DNA of 64,000 nucleotides from Capnocytophaga felis (GTDB lineage Bacteria; Bacteroidota; Bacteroidia; Flavobacteriales; Flavobacteriaceae): NCBI RefSeq assembly GCF_009684755.1, contig NZ_BLBC01000005.1, positions 248,001 to 312,000 of the forward strand, read 5' to 3'. Shown piece by piece: positions 9,271 to 17,957 of this stretch (position 1 is its first letter; each line of letters starts with the position of its first letter). The notes under the pieces were generated by a model. It saw only the letters and a program-made list of their open reading frames with translations, ran no database searches and was not told where the DNA came from. The position numbers and the translations under genes were made by a program.

Positions 9271-10230
9271 TTAAATGTTAAGCTTTCCGAGTTGATTCAA
9301 TCCCGATAAAGCAACGTTATATTCATCTATGATTTCCTGAAAAACCTCCGAAACAGGTTGTATTTTATCAATCACAGAAGCAATCTGACCGATTTCAAGC
9401 TCGCCTTCCGTCAAATCACCTTCAAACATTCCTTTTTTAGTGCGTCCTTTTCCTAAAAGTTTCTTGATATTCTCAGCGGAAGCCTCTCCCTTGCGATAAA
9501 GTTCCAAAACTTGTTCATAAAACGGATTCTTCAACAAACGAACGGGAGCTAATTCTTTCAAAGTAAGAATTGTATCTCCTTCGTCTGCCTCCAAAACACG
9601 TTGTTTGAAATTGATATGGGAAGAAGCCTCATCGGTTGCAACAAAACGAGAACCAATTTGCACCCCGTCGGCTCCGAGAGCCATTGCAGCAAGCATTCCC
9701 CTACCCGTGCCAATACCTCCCGCAGCAATAAGCGGAACGTTACTATGCCGTTTCACCGAAGGAATAAGTGTCATAGTTGTGGTCTCCTCACGTCCGTTAT
9801 GTCCTCCGGCTTCAAATCCTTCCGCCACGATGGCATCAACACCTGCATTTTGAGCTTTCAATGCAAATTTTGAACTACTTACCACGTGTGCAACTTTTAT
9901 TCCTTCTTTTTGAAGTACCGATGTCCAAATTTCAGGATTTCCTGCCGAAGTAAAAACAATTTTCACCCCTTCCTCAATAATGATTTCCATCAATTTATCG
10001 ATGTCAGGATACATAATCGGGATGTTTACCCCGAAAGATTTGTCGGTTGCTTTTCTACATTTTTGGATGTGTTCCCGAAGTATTTCCGGATACATTGAAC
10101 CCGCTCCAAGCAATCCCAAACCTCCAGCATTACTAACCGCTGACACCAATCGCCAGCCACTCGCCCAAACCATTCCTCCTTGAATAATAGGATATTTTAT
10201 GTTGAAAATTTCTGTTACTCTTGTTTTCAT
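9271..10230 (-). CDS. Nitronate monooxygenase / FabK-like flavoprotein
   Basis: A TIM-barrel FMN enzyme of about 319 residues. It starts MKTRVTEIFNIKYPIIQGGM, with the family's PIIQGGM motif. EAGGHNGRE, LIAAGGIGTGRG and ADGVQIGSRFVAT form the FMN phosphate-binding region. Such proteins oxidise alkyl nitronates or reduce enoyl-ACP (FabK); this sequence alone does not separate the two, though the GGHNGRE form is common in NMO-annotated flavobacterial proteins. The frame also offers an ATG 21 bp earlier (10251), but that lies inside the purC terminator hairpin, so I chose the downstream ATG. Confidence 0.85.
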   Translation of the reverse strand: MKTRVTEIFNIKYPIIQGGMVWASGWRLVSAVSNAGGLGLLGAGSMYPEILREHIQKCRKATDKSFGVNIPIMYPDIDKLMEIIIEEGVKIVFTSAGNPEIWTSVLQKEGIKVAHVVSSSKFALKAQNAGVDAIVAEGFEAGGHNGREETTTMTLIPSVKRHSNVPLIAAGGIGTGRGMLAAMALGADGVQIGSRFVATDEASSHINFKQRVLEADEGDTILTLKELAPVRLLKNPFYEQVLELYRKGEASAENIKKLLGKGRTKKGMFEGDLTEGELEIGQIASVIDKIQPVSEVFQEIIDEYNVALSGLNQLGKLNI

Positions 10231-10242
10231 TTTTCTAAAAAT

Positions 10243-10285
10243 AAAGCCCAAAACCTGAAGTGTATTACTTCAAGTATTGAGCTTT
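10243..10285 (-). terminator. Terminator of purC
   Basis: Two stacked stems, AAAGC(C/T)CAA and TGAAGT/ACTTCA, with a T-rich tail on the minus strand, lie 28 bp after the purC stop. The tail runs into the start of the next gene. Confidence 0.65.
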
Positions 10286-10312
10286 CAATTAATTTTATTC
10301 TCTTATAAATTA

Positions 10313-11263
10313 CTACTTTTTCAAATAATTCATCACATTATCATAAATACGTTTTTCAATGTTTGAAATATTGGCTTTAACAAATTTTTCTCCCATTATA
10401 TTTTCATAAAGTTCAATGTAACGTTCTGATACAGTGTTTATATATTCATTACTCATTTCAGGAACTTGTTGTCCTTCTTTTCCTTGAAATCCGTTGGAAA
10501 TAAGCCACTGACGAACAAATTCTTTTGAAAGCTGTCTTTGTGGTTCACCTTTTCGCTGACGCTCCTCGTAGCCTTCTTTATAAAAATATCGGGAAGAATC
10601 GGGGGTGTGAATCTCGTCAATCAATACAATTTTTCCATCTTTTGTTTTTCCGAATTCGTATTTGGTATCAACCAAAATAAGCCCTCGTTTAGCTGCAATT
10701 TCTGTTCCTCGTGCAAAAAGTGCGTATGTGTATTTTTCCAAAACTTCATAATCCTCAGCACTCACAATTCCTTTTGCGATGATATCTTCCTTTGAAATGT
10801 CTTCATCGTGTTGCCCACAATCAGCTTTGGTAGCAGGTGTGATAATCGGATGTGGAAAAACATCATTTTCTTTCATTCCTTCAGGAAGAGACACACCGCA
10901 AAGTTTTCGCTTTCCAGCTTGGTACTCACGTGCTGCGTGCCCTGCCAAGTAACCTCGGATTACCATTTCCACTTTGAACGGTTCACACAGATGTCCTATT
11001 GCCACATTGGGATCGGGAGTTGCGATAAGCCAATTGGGGACAATATCCTCAGTTTGTTGCATAAACTTGGTTGCTATCTGATTTAAAATCTGACCTTTAT
11101 ACGGAATTCCCTTAGGCATAATCACATCAAAAGCCGAAAGGCGGTCAGTAGCAATCATCACTAAAAGGTCATTTTCAAGATGATAAACCTCGCGCACTTT
11201 TCCTTTATACACTGACTTTTGACCAGGAAAACTAAAATTGGTAGCTGTAATTGTATTACTCAT
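10313..11263 (-). CDS. purC: Phosphoribosylaminoimidazole-succinocarboxamide synthase
   Basis: A 316-residue enzyme of de novo purine synthesis that condenses CAIR with aspartate using ATP. Motifs visible are YKGKVREVY (about 19-27), [15 protein letters not shown], the block [13 protein letters not shown], and [11 protein letters not shown] ... [11 protein letters not shown], which binds substrate and metal. The length is the longer, yeast-like form usual in Bacteroidetes rather than the 240-residue E. coli form. The start [15 protein letters not shown] gives the usual N-terminus. It is flanked by terminators on both sides, so it is probably monocistronic. Confidence 0.97.
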   Translation of the reverse strand: MSNTITATNFSFPGQKSVYKGKVREVYHLENDLLVMIATDRLSAFDVIMPKGIPYKGQILNQIATKFMQQTEDIVPNWLIATPDPNVAIGHLCEPFKVEMVIRGYLAGHAAREYQAGKRKLCGVSLPEGMKENDVFPHPIITPATKADCGQHDEDISKEDIIAKGIVSAEDYEVLEKYTYALFARGTEIAAKRGLILVDTKYEFGKTKDGKIVLIDEIHTPDSSRYFYKEGYEERQRKGEPQRQLSKEFVRQWLISNGFQGKEGQQVPEMSNEYINTVSERYIELYENIMGEKFVKANISNIEKRIYDNVMNYLKK

Positions 11264-11358
11264 AATATTTGAAGATTCAACTAATTTAAATATTTGATTG
11301 TTAGAGTCAAAGAAAATTATTCTTCAGTATGCAAAATTAGAAAATTAAGTTGAAAAGG

Positions 11359-11398
11359 CAAAAAAAAAACAACCAATAACGGCTGTTGTACTTTATAT
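11359..11398 (-). terminator. Probable terminator of the thioredoxin-like gene
   Basis: An imperfect ACAAC-rich stem followed on the minus strand by a run of ten T. It lies about 35 bp after the thioredoxin-like stop. Confidence 0.55.
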
Positions 11399-11430
11399 TT
11401 TGCTTTTTCAAGGATTTGGAAATTTGCAAT

Positions 11431-11745
11431 CTAATTTATGTATTTACTCAACTCTAAGGAAATTATATCACTATCGTGAAAGCCTTCTCCTCGCCAAACG
11501 AGTTCTCTTTTGTTATAAATGATAAGTGTAGGCAACCCGTTCACTTTCAGCGCCTTTGTAAGTTCTTTATTTTTATCTACATCTATTTTAACAACTTTCA
11601 CACGATTACCCATTATTGAAAGAATCTCTCTCAAAACGGCATTCATATGCATTGAAGCCTCGTGCCAATCTGCAAAAAAACAAATAAGAACGGGAGTATT
11701 TACATCAATTACGTCACCAAATTTTTCCATAGATTTTTTCCTCAA
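11431..11745 (-). CDS. Thioredoxin-fold protein lacking the CxxC active site
   Basis: A 104-residue cytosolic protein with a full thioredoxin frame: strand PVLICFFADW, helix, strand VKVVKIDVDKNKEL, the cis-proline loop GLPTLIIY and a C-terminal helix. The place of WCGPC reads W27-H-E-A-S31 (ADWHEASMHM), so both catalytic cysteines are replaced (by His and Ser). It cannot do normal dithiol exchange. Such proteins may act as binding or scaffold partners. An ATG at residue 6 (MEKFGDVID) is an alternative start. It stands alone between intergenic regions, with no redox operon around it. Confidence 0.8.
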   Translation of the reverse strand: MRKKSMEKFGDVIDVNTPVLICFFADWHEASMHMNAVLREILSIMGNRVKVVKIDVDKNKELTKALKVNGLPTLIIYNKRELVWRGEGFHDSDIISLELSKYIN

Positions 11746-12000
11746 TTAAAACAGGACAAATATACAACTTTTGATAACAAATATCATTTTTTTAATAAAA
11801 TTTTATGTTTTCCAATCAATTTTATAAGTTTTATCTCATTAACAAATAAAAAATCATTGGCACAATAATTCATTCTGAACTCAGTTAGAGAAATCACCAT
11901 AAAACACTAATAATAAAAACATTAAGAAAAATTTCTTTACTAAGAAGACCTTAAAAATTTTTCATCAATAAAAATTTAACAATGCTAAAAAGCATAAAAT

Positions 12001-12034
12001 TTTGACCAACCAATTATTTTTTTTCGTAGGTTTG
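12001..12034 (+). promoter_or_regulatory. Promoter of the DUF1835 gene
   Basis: TTTG (12001-12004), 22 bp and TAGGTTTG (12027-12034), 31 bp before the ATG. The 320-bp gap before it (11746-12065) otherwise shows only AT-rich sequence. Confidence 0.6.
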
Positions 12035-12065
12035 CCAATGCGTATAAACTAAAAAAATCACGATT

Positions 12066-12965
12066 ATGCGAAAAGTACTACACATTATAGGGAACAAAAA
12101 TGCTTCTGAAGTACTAAAAAAAATGGATACAAATTCAGAAGTAATTACTTGGAATGAAATGCTTTGCGAAGGAAGAACTTCTACAGATGTTGGTAGTGAG
12201 AATTTTTGGAAAAATCGTTACAATTTCTTCAAAAATGAGTACAAAACCGGAAAATCTTCTTTTATTGAGAGTGTACTGAAAGAATATCGGAATTTATGCA
12301 ATCAAAAAACACAAGATGAAGCAGTTTTGTGGTTTGATGAAAGCTTACAAAGCCAAATAAATATGATTGCCATAATGAGTTGGTTAAAAAAATACCGAAA
12401 AAACATACAAATCTCGTGGATAAATCACACAAATAGCAAACCAACACAAAAAGAACTGAAAACAAAATACGAAAATCGGGTTTTCTTCAACCAAGATGAC
12501 GTTGAATATGCTGATTATATTTGGCAACTTTATTGTAGTGAATCTCCTTTACAATTAGAAAATTACATCAAAAACACACAAACCAATCTTACGGCACTTC
12601 CTTCAATTCTTGAAATTCATTTGAAAAGATTTCCTTCCGTAAAAAACGGTCTGAATATCATTGAAAACGAAACACTTAAAAAATCTATTGACTTTAAAGG
12701 AGATAAAAATTTATTCATCAACCATTTGGTTAAAATTCAGCCTAACTTTGGTTACTCTGCAATGCAATATGAAGGAATTATAGAAAAACTTAAACCTTTG
12801 TTTTCTTCATTAAATCCTCTAAAAATCAATCTTCAAGGAGAGAGCGTTTTGAAAAACGAAACAAATATGTATTCCGTTTTACGCAACGAAAATGAATACT
12901 TAGGAGGTAGTTTAAAATATAATTTCTTATATTACGACACGTCGAATAAAATCCTGAAATTATAG
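12066..12965 (+). CDS. DUF1835 domain-containing protein
   Basis: A 299-residue soluble protein. The N-terminus matches the DUF1835 pattern: a strand (VLHIIGNKNASEVL), then SEVITWNEMLCEGRTS, where family members have the W-x-E-M-L-C-E-G block. A further conserved block is EAVLWFDESLQSQINM (about 92-107), the usual WF..D...Q.N motif. Function of the family is unknown; it has no signal peptide. It is followed after about 45 bp by the nucleoside phosphorylase gene and may be co-transcribed with it. A nucleotide- or DNA-related role is only suggested by the neighbour. Confidence 0.82.
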   Translation: MRKVLHIIGNKNASEVLKKMDTNSEVITWNEMLCEGRTSTDVGSENFWKNRYNFFKNEYKTGKSSFIESVLKEYRNLCNQKTQDEAVLWFDESLQSQINMIAIMSWLKKYRKNIQISWINHTNSKPTQKELKTKYENRVFFNQDDVEYADYIWQLYCSESPLQLENYIKNTQTNLTALPSILEIHLKRFPSVKNGLNIIENETLKKSIDFKGDKNLFINHLVKIQPNFGYSAMQYEGIIEKLKPLFSSLNPLKINLQGESVLKNETNMYSVLRNENEYLGGSLKYNFLYYDTSNKILKL

Positions 12966-13009
12966 CCTATTTATCTCAAAATCAAATAACATCATTAATA
13001 CAACAAAAT

Positions 13010-13885
13010 ATGATTCGAGAGTCTGAATTGATTTTAAATCCTGACGGAAGCATTTATCATCTGAATTTAAAACCCGAACAAGTAGCAACGACCATCATTT
13101 TGGTTGGCGACCAGAATAGAGTGGCACGCATTAGTTCTCATTTTGATACAATTGAACATCAAGTACAAAAAAGAGAATTCTGCACACATACAGGAACTTA
13201 CAAAGGAAAACGCCTAACGGTGATTTCTACGGGAATTGGTCCTGATAATATTGACATCGTTATCAACGAATTAGATGCACTTTTCAATATTGATTTAGAA
13301 ACGCGACAACCTAAGAAAGAACTTACTTCGTTGAATTTCATCCGTTTTGGAACTTCGGGCTCATTACAGGCTGATATTCCGGTTGATAGCTTTGTACTTT
13401 CGTCTCACGGATTGGGAATGGACAATATGCTACACTCATATTGTGATATTCATCAGGTTACAGAAAAAGAAATTGAAGATGCTTTCATAAAACACACTAA
13501 TTGGAACGAACATAAAGGGCGTCCGTACATTGTGGCTTGTGGCGAAACATTGAAGAAAAAACTACTCACTTCTGAAGTTTTTGAAGGTATTACAGGAACG
13601 GCTCCCGGTTTTTATGGTCCGCAGGGACGTGTACTTCGGTTGGCTGTACAAGATTCTGAATTGAATGACAAACTACACAATTTCAAACATAATAACTTCA
13701 GAATGACAAATTTAGAAATGGAAACTTCCGCAATTTACGGCTTATCAAAGTTGTTAGGACATCAAGCGGTTTCCCTAAATGTAATCATCGCCAATCGAAC
13801 TAACGGAACTTTCACTAAAGATACTAAACAAGCAGTTGAAAAATTAATTGTTTTCGGATTGAACCAAATAGCTAAAAACGTATAA
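13010..13885 (+). CDS. Nucleoside phosphorylase (uridine phosphorylase-like)
   Basis: A 291-residue member of the PNP/UDP phosphorylase superfamily that splits nucleosides with phosphate to base plus ribose-1-phosphate. Motifs: LVGDQNRV near residue 32 (phosphate site), VISTGIGPDNIDIV, RFGTSGSLQ, and NLEMETSAIYGLSKLLGH (the M-E ribose-binding pair). It is longer than E. coli Udp (253 residues), as usual in Bacteroidetes. Base preference cannot be read with certainty; uridine is the commonest annotation. The next gene begins 2 bp after the stop and the run continues to mtnN, another superfamily member, so the group has a nucleoside-salvage flavour. Confidence 0.88.
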   Translation: MIRESELILNPDGSIYHLNLKPEQVATTIILVGDQNRVARISSHFDTIEHQVQKREFCTHTGTYKGKRLTVISTGIGPDNIDIVINELDALFNIDLETRQPKKELTSLNFIRFGTSGSLQADIPVDSFVLSSHGLGMDNMLHSYCDIHQVTEKEIEDAFIKHTNWNEHKGRPYIVACGETLKKKLLTSEVFEGITGTAPGFYGPQGRVLRLAVQDSELNDKLHNFKHNNFRMTNLEMETSAIYGLSKLLGHQAVSLNVIIANRTNGTFTKDTKQAVEKLIVFGLNQIAKNV

Positions 13886-13887
13886 AA

Positions 13888-14259
13888 ATGTCGGCGATTC
13901 CATTGACTGGTCAGGAACTACACAACTTGGCAATGAATATTGTAGGAACAGCTTTACGCGATGAGTTACATTGGGAATTTCTTCTGGTAAACAGCCAATT
14001 AAAGAAAGATCCGCAGTTTGTTTGTGTGGATAAAAAAAATCAGAAACATTTCATCATTGTGCGGGCTATTCCTTACGGAGATGACCCCGATGCATACGAC
14101 CCCGCTCTGATGCAAATTGTCAAGAAACACGCTCAAACGCACAATGCTAAAGCTTATTTTGCTGGTGTGGGACTTACCAATATTGAGAATGAGGAATTTC
14201 CCATTTACAAAAACAAACCTTATCAAGTGAATTTCAAAGGACTTTTAGAAATTTTTTAA
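13888..14259 (+). CDS. Conserved flavobacterial protein often annotated NqrF-like
   Basis: A 123-residue soluble protein (MSAIPLTGQELHNLAMN at the start) with alternating strands and helices: LLVNSQLKKDPQFVCVDK, KHFIIVRAIPYGDDP, NAKAYFAGVGL. It has no cysteine cluster or flavin motif, so the database name sometimes given (Na-NQR subunit F) is not supported by the sequence. It starts 2 bp after the phosphorylase gene and its stop overlaps the apbE start by one base (TAATG), so it is translationally coupled to a flavin transferase that modifies Na-NQR subunits. A role near ApbE/NQR maturation is inference. Confidence 0.7.
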   Translation: MSAIPLTGQELHNLAMNIVGTALRDELHWEFLLVNSQLKKDPQFVCVDKKNQKHFIIVRAIPYGDDPDAYDPALMQIVKKHAQTHNAKAYFAGVGLTNIENEEFPIYKNKPYQVNFKGLLEIF

Positions 14260-15278
14260 TGAAAACATCTATTTTTGGAATAAAAAAAATACTTTTCTTT
14301 GTAATTCTGACTGTTTTACTTTCTTGCACTTCAAAAAAAGACAAAACACTTATTATCAAAGGAGAAGCACAAGGAAGCACGTACGGAATTAAATACATTT
14401 CCAACAGCGACGAAAATCTAAAGCCCGCCATTGATTCCATTTTGGAAGTTATTGATATGTCAATGTCCACCTATCGTCCTGAATCGATTATTTCAAAGAT
14501 TAATCAGGGTGAAAAAGTAAAAATAGACTCGCATTTTGAAAAAGTTTTCCTGGCTTCTCAAAAAATATGGCAAGAAAGCGAAGGATTATTCGACCCTACG
14601 GTAGGAATACTGGTAAACGCTTGGGGATTCGGGAAGAACAAAACTCAAAACAAGCTTTCTCAAAAAGAAATCGACAGCCTGAAAAACTTTGTAGGTTTTC
14701 ACAAAGTGAGATTAACCGAAGAAAAATACATTGAGAAAGAAAATCCTGCCATCTTCTTTGATTTCAATGCCATTGCCCAAGGATACACCGTAGATGTAAT
14801 CGCCGATTTTCTAAAAGCCAAAAACATTCACAATTTTATCGTGGAAGTTGGCGGAGAATTATTCCTCAGTGGCAAAAACACCATCGAAAATAAAAAATGG
14901 ACTATCGGCATTGAAGACCCTACCCTCCCTTCAGAAAAAAGAGACCTGATTACTACCGTGAAATTTGAAAACCAAGGACTGGCAACCTCAGGAAACTATC
15001 GAAAAATATGGACTGACAGCCTGACGGGCGAAAAATTCGTGCATTCCATCAACCCTAAAACCGGACTGGCAAAACAAAGCAACTTATTAAGTGCCACAGT
15101 AATAACAAGCTCGGCTATGTATGCAGACGGCTACGCTACAATGTTTATGGTGCTGGGGTTGGAAAAAACAAAGTCCTTTTTAGAGCATCACCCCGAACTA
15201 AACGTGCTGTTGGTTTACAACGAAAACAATAAGGTCAAAACATTTATGACAAAAGGATTTCAAGAACTAAACGATTAA
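14259..15278 (+). CDS. apbE: FAD:protein FMN transferase
   Basis: A 339-residue ApbE. The first 20 residues are a lipoprotein signal ending LLSCTSKKDK, so it is anchored facing the periplasm. ApbE transfers FMN from FAD to threonines of NqrB/NqrC and related proteins. Motifs: SMSTYRPESIISKIN, FDPTVGILVNAWGFG, FFDFNAIAQGYTVD, GGELFLSGKN, and VHSINPKTG plus SSAMYADGYAT (the Mg2+/FAD site). The start is set by overlap with the preceding stop. No nqr genes are in the window, so the target is elsewhere in the genome. Confidence 0.94.
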   Translation: MKTSIFGIKKILFFVILTVLLSCTSKKDKTLIIKGEAQGSTYGIKYISNSDENLKPAIDSILEVIDMSMSTYRPESIISKINQGEKVKIDSHFEKVFLASQKIWQESEGLFDPTVGILVNAWGFGKNKTQNKLSQKEIDSLKNFVGFHKVRLTEEKYIEKENPAIFFDFNAIAQGYTVDVIADFLKAKNIHNFIVEVGGELFLSGKNTIENKKWTIGIEDPTLPSEKRDLITTVKFENQGLATSGNYRKIWTDSLTGEKFVHSINPKTGLAKQSNLLSATVITSSAMYADGYATMFMVLGLEKTKSFLEHHPELNVLLVYNENNKVKTFMTKGFQELND

Positions 15279-15307
15279 ATCTCAGCCCAAAATATCCTCA
15301 ATCAAAA

Positions 15308-16000
15308 ATGAAAATCGGTATCATAGGAGCGATGGAGCTCGAAATAAACACGTTAAAGAAAGAATTAAACGATATTAAAACCACCACAATCGGTTCGTTT
15401 GCGTTTCACGAGGGGAAAATACACGGCGTATCCGTTGTAGTGCTTCTTTCGGGAATAGGAAAGGTAAGTGCTTCTGTGGGAACAACTTTACTCATTGAAC
15501 ACTTCCACCCTGATATGATTATCAATACCGGAACTGCAGGCGGATTGGGAACATCTTCCGTTCACGATATTATTTTGGCAAACGAGGTTCGCCATCACGA
15601 TGTTGATGTTACCGCATTCGGATATGAAATCGGGCAACAAGCACAGATGCCAGCCGCATACTTTCCTGACGATAAATGGTTTCAGTTAGCCAAATCCGTA
15701 GCCGAAAAACACAGTAATCAATTACATTGCGGACTGGTAGTAAGCGGAGATTCCTTTATTTCCGACCCCAAACGCCTACAACAAATTGAAAATACCTTCC
15801 CCGAAGCCAAAGCAGTTGAAATGGAAGCTGCAGCCATCGCACAGACTTGCTATTTGCTAAAAACTCCGTTTATTATGCTTCGAGCCATTTCCGATAAAGC
15901 CGGCGAAGGGAATGCCTCTTCCTACGAAAAGTTCGTTGTTGAAGCCGGAAAACTTTCTGCGGAAATAAACATTGATATCATCAAAAACATAGGAAATTAA
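15308..16000 (+). CDS. mtnN: 5'-methylthioadenosine/S-adenosylhomocysteine nucleosidase
   Basis: A 230-residue cytosolic enzyme that removes adenine from MTA and SAH, recycling by-products of SAM use. The N-terminus MKIGIIGAMELEINTLKK has the catalytic glutamate. LLSGIGKVSASVGTT, NTGTAGGLG, VVSGDSFI and AVEMEAAAIAQTCY (ribose/adenine binding) follow, with the catalytic aspartate in ISDKAGEG. Length and motifs match E. coli Pfs/MtnN. It is the last gene of the run from 12,066 and ends before a clean terminator. Confidence 0.96.
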   Translation: MKIGIIGAMELEINTLKKELNDIKTTTIGSFAFHEGKIHGVSVVVLLSGIGKVSASVGTTLLIEHFHPDMIINTGTAGGLGTSSVHDIILANEVRHHDVDVTAFGYEIGQQAQMPAAYFPDDKWFQLAKSVAEKHSNQLHCGLVVSGDSFISDPKRLQQIENTFPEAKAVEMEAAAIAQTCYLLKTPFIMLRAISDKAGEGNASSYEKFVVEAGKLSAEINIDIIKNIGN

Positions 16001-16066
16001 TTGCTCAAAATCATACGATTGAAGAAATCTTCTGTCGAGAAACAATCATTACCAATAAAATAAACA

Positions 16067-16103
16067 AAAACCTACTTCCAATCTTAAGAAGTAGGTTTTA
16101 TTT
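16067..16103 (+). terminator. Terminator of mtnN
   Basis: A 12-bp perfect stem (16067-16078 with 16088-16099), 9-nt loop and T-rich tail. Confidence 0.85.
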
Positions 16104-16286
16104 TACTATTTTCCTTTTTGAGAAAAAATGATTTCTTTTTAGTTTGCCTTATTCCTACTTGAAAAAATCTTCTCTTGTAAATGTAAAAGGTAAAACATTT
16201 TATGATAAAGTAAATATATTTTTATTTAACCATACAAAATCATTTTCAAGATTGATTTATATAAAAATTAAATTTTTTCTATACCC

Positions 16287-16522
16287 GTCACTCCGAGTGA
16301 TTTGTGCAACAAAGTGGAACAAATCGTATCGAGGAGTAATAGTTCTCAATACACATTTTATCTATATTTCACTTTAATAAAATATAATCTAAAATAGATA
16401 TTTTTAATTCTCATTATCCCAAATTATTTTTTAAACACAGTGAAACAAATCGATTTAGGATTAATAGTTCTCGATACACATTTTATCTGCGTGCACTTCG
16501 ATAAAATGCACTCGAACTGACG
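16287..16522. repeat. Pair of imperfect intergenic repeat units
   Basis: Two related units lie in direct orientation: about 16311-16384 and 16438-16507. Shared blocks include ACAAATCG, TAATAGTTCTC, ATACACATTTTATCT and ATAAAAT. Each unit contains an inner dyad (ATTTTATC/GATAAAAT in the second). From memory, similar CTCGA...TTTTATC...GATAAAA sequences are dispersed between flavobacterial genes. The rest of the 16,100-16,670 gap is AT-rich, with one weak dyad (16563-16573 with 16610-16620) and no supported gene. Confidence 0.6.
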
Positions 16523-16674
16523 ATAATCAAAAACATTCAAACTTAAATAATATAAAAAAGCCTTAATAAGTGATGTGAAATGATTAAATAAAAATCATAT
16601 ACCTAAAATTCACTTATTAAAGCCTTTAAAAGAATTAGATAAAATCAAATTTCGATTTAAAATAGATTCTTTTA

Positions 16675-17436
16675 TTATGATTCGGGCTTATTTTTATCCT
16701 TTTTTGAGGTCATTTTAGCAGCATTACGCCGAGCTATGATTGTATCTGCAAAGTATTTACGTCCGTTATTAATAACCCCGAGTGCTTTTGTGAAGAAATC
16801 ATCATTACGGATACGAGCCAAAATAAAAGTATAGTCCGCTAAATCTTTATAAATATTGGTAAGCTCTTTTCTAAGCTCTTTCACATTGTAAGATGGTTTT
16901 TGTATTGCTTTGGAAGAGCGAATAGAAAATACTTCATTAAATTTTCTATTAGCTTCAGCCAGATTTGCAACAAATTTACCCAAAGATAATTCCTTAACAG
17001 CTTCCTTATATTCTTCATTTTGCAATCGCTCGGTGAGATTTGACAAACGATAAGTAGCTTGTTCATATCCGTCATTTTCTACGTTCTTATATTCTGAAAG
17101 AAGCAAACTAACGGTTGCAAAAGCATCTTTTTCTTTTTGATTGTTTGAATACTTATAAGCATTTGTAGCCGAACGAAGTGATTTAAGCAAATTATCTCTT
17201 TCTTTATCGGCTTTTTTAATTTTATAGGACTCTTCGCTACCTCTAACTTGGTCAATAGCTTCATCAAAGGTAGGTTTTTTGGTTTTGATAAGCTCAAACA
17301 ATCGTTTGAAATCCTCATCTGTTTCCAAATCCAATCCCGATTTTTCAAAATCCTCAAAAAAACGCACTAATAATTGGGCAAATTCCGTATTCTTTAATCC
17401 GGAAAGATGAATGGTTGTCAATTTAAGATTTTTCAT
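16675..17436 (-). CDS. DUF6261-like helical protein, copy 1
   Basis: A 253-residue, almost entirely alpha-helical, highly charged soluble protein starting MKNLKLTTIHLSGLKNTEF. It has no signal peptide and ends in a lysine-rich tail (TSKKDKNKPES). The layout (short N-terminal strand, helix with a conserved AD-x3-RD-like block, a long central helix, and a late block FFTKALGVINNGRKYF) is matched at low identity by the 230-residue product at 34,502-35,194, so the two are paralogues. From memory they fit the Bacteroidetes family DUF6261, of unknown function. A five-unit 41-bp repeat array lies 174 bp upstream of the start. Confidence 0.75.
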   Translation of the reverse strand: MKNLKLTTIHLSGLKNTEFAQLLVRFFEDFEKSGLDLETDEDFKRLFELIKTKKPTFDEAIDQVRGSEESYKIKKADKERDNLLKSLRSATNAYKYSNNQKEKDAFATVSLLLSEYKNVENDGYEQATYRLSNLTERLQNEEYKEAVKELSLGKFVANLAEANRKFNEVFSIRSSKAIQKPSYNVKELRKELTNIYKDLADYTFILARIRNDDFFTKALGVINNGRKYFADTIIARRNAAKMTSKKDKNKPES

Positions 17437-17609
17437 AGTTATATATTTTTTTAAAAAGTAAGTTTTTTAGTTGAATTATTGTCATCTCACATCAAGAAAC
17501 AAACAATAATAATTATGAAAATATATTTTTAAGATGATTTATAATCTTTACTATAATTTTGATAATAATTATGATTAAAAATAAGATGAAAAATATCTAA
17601 AACAAGTCA

Positions 17610-17814
17610 TATCAAGTTGAGAAACCAGAAACTGAATCTATTTTACAATTTCTCAAATCGAGAAATCACAAATGTATTTCAGTTTACAAAATCTCATACT
17701 GAAAAAATATATTTTTATTTCTTTTTACCTTTTCTCAGATTGAGATTTCATCAATCAAATTTATTTTATCATTTCTCAATCCGAGAAAATGATTTTATAT
17801 TTCATTTCTGCTAT
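17610..17814. repeat. 41-bp tandem repeat array (TCTCA-GAGA core) upstream of DUF6261-like gene 1
   Basis: Five diverged units begin at 17610, 17651, 17692, 17733 and 17774, exactly 41 bp apart. The conserved core is TCTCArwtyGAGA, an inverted repeat: unit 2 TCTCAAATCGAGA, unit 4 TCTCAGATTGAGA (a perfect dyad), unit 5 TCTCAATCCGAGA; units 1 and 3 are degenerate. The other 28 bp are AT-rich and variable. The array sits in the 521-bp gap between the pruA stop and the DUF6261-like start. The rest of that gap is AT-rich with no gene I can support. Confidence 0.8.
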
Positions 17815-17957
17815 TTTTATAACAAGAAATAGTCTTTTGAAGTTTTGTACGCTATTTTCTGTTTCGTGAAGATGATTTTTAAAGTTGTATTGTATCTTTT
17901 TTGATATAAATCTTTGCCAAATGCGTTTTGGCAAAGATTTATTTATTTGCAAACTGA

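Noticed and set aside
10231-10251. Longer N-terminus for the nitronate monooxygenase-like gene
   Set aside because: The upstream ATG lies inside the purC terminator hairpin and adds seven residues not expected before the PIIQGGM barrel.
17610-17814. CRISPR array
   Set aside because: The conserved part is only about 13 bp and itself degenerate, and the variable parts are AT-rich and partly alike between units. No cas genes occur in the window. The same holds for the 35.4-kb array.
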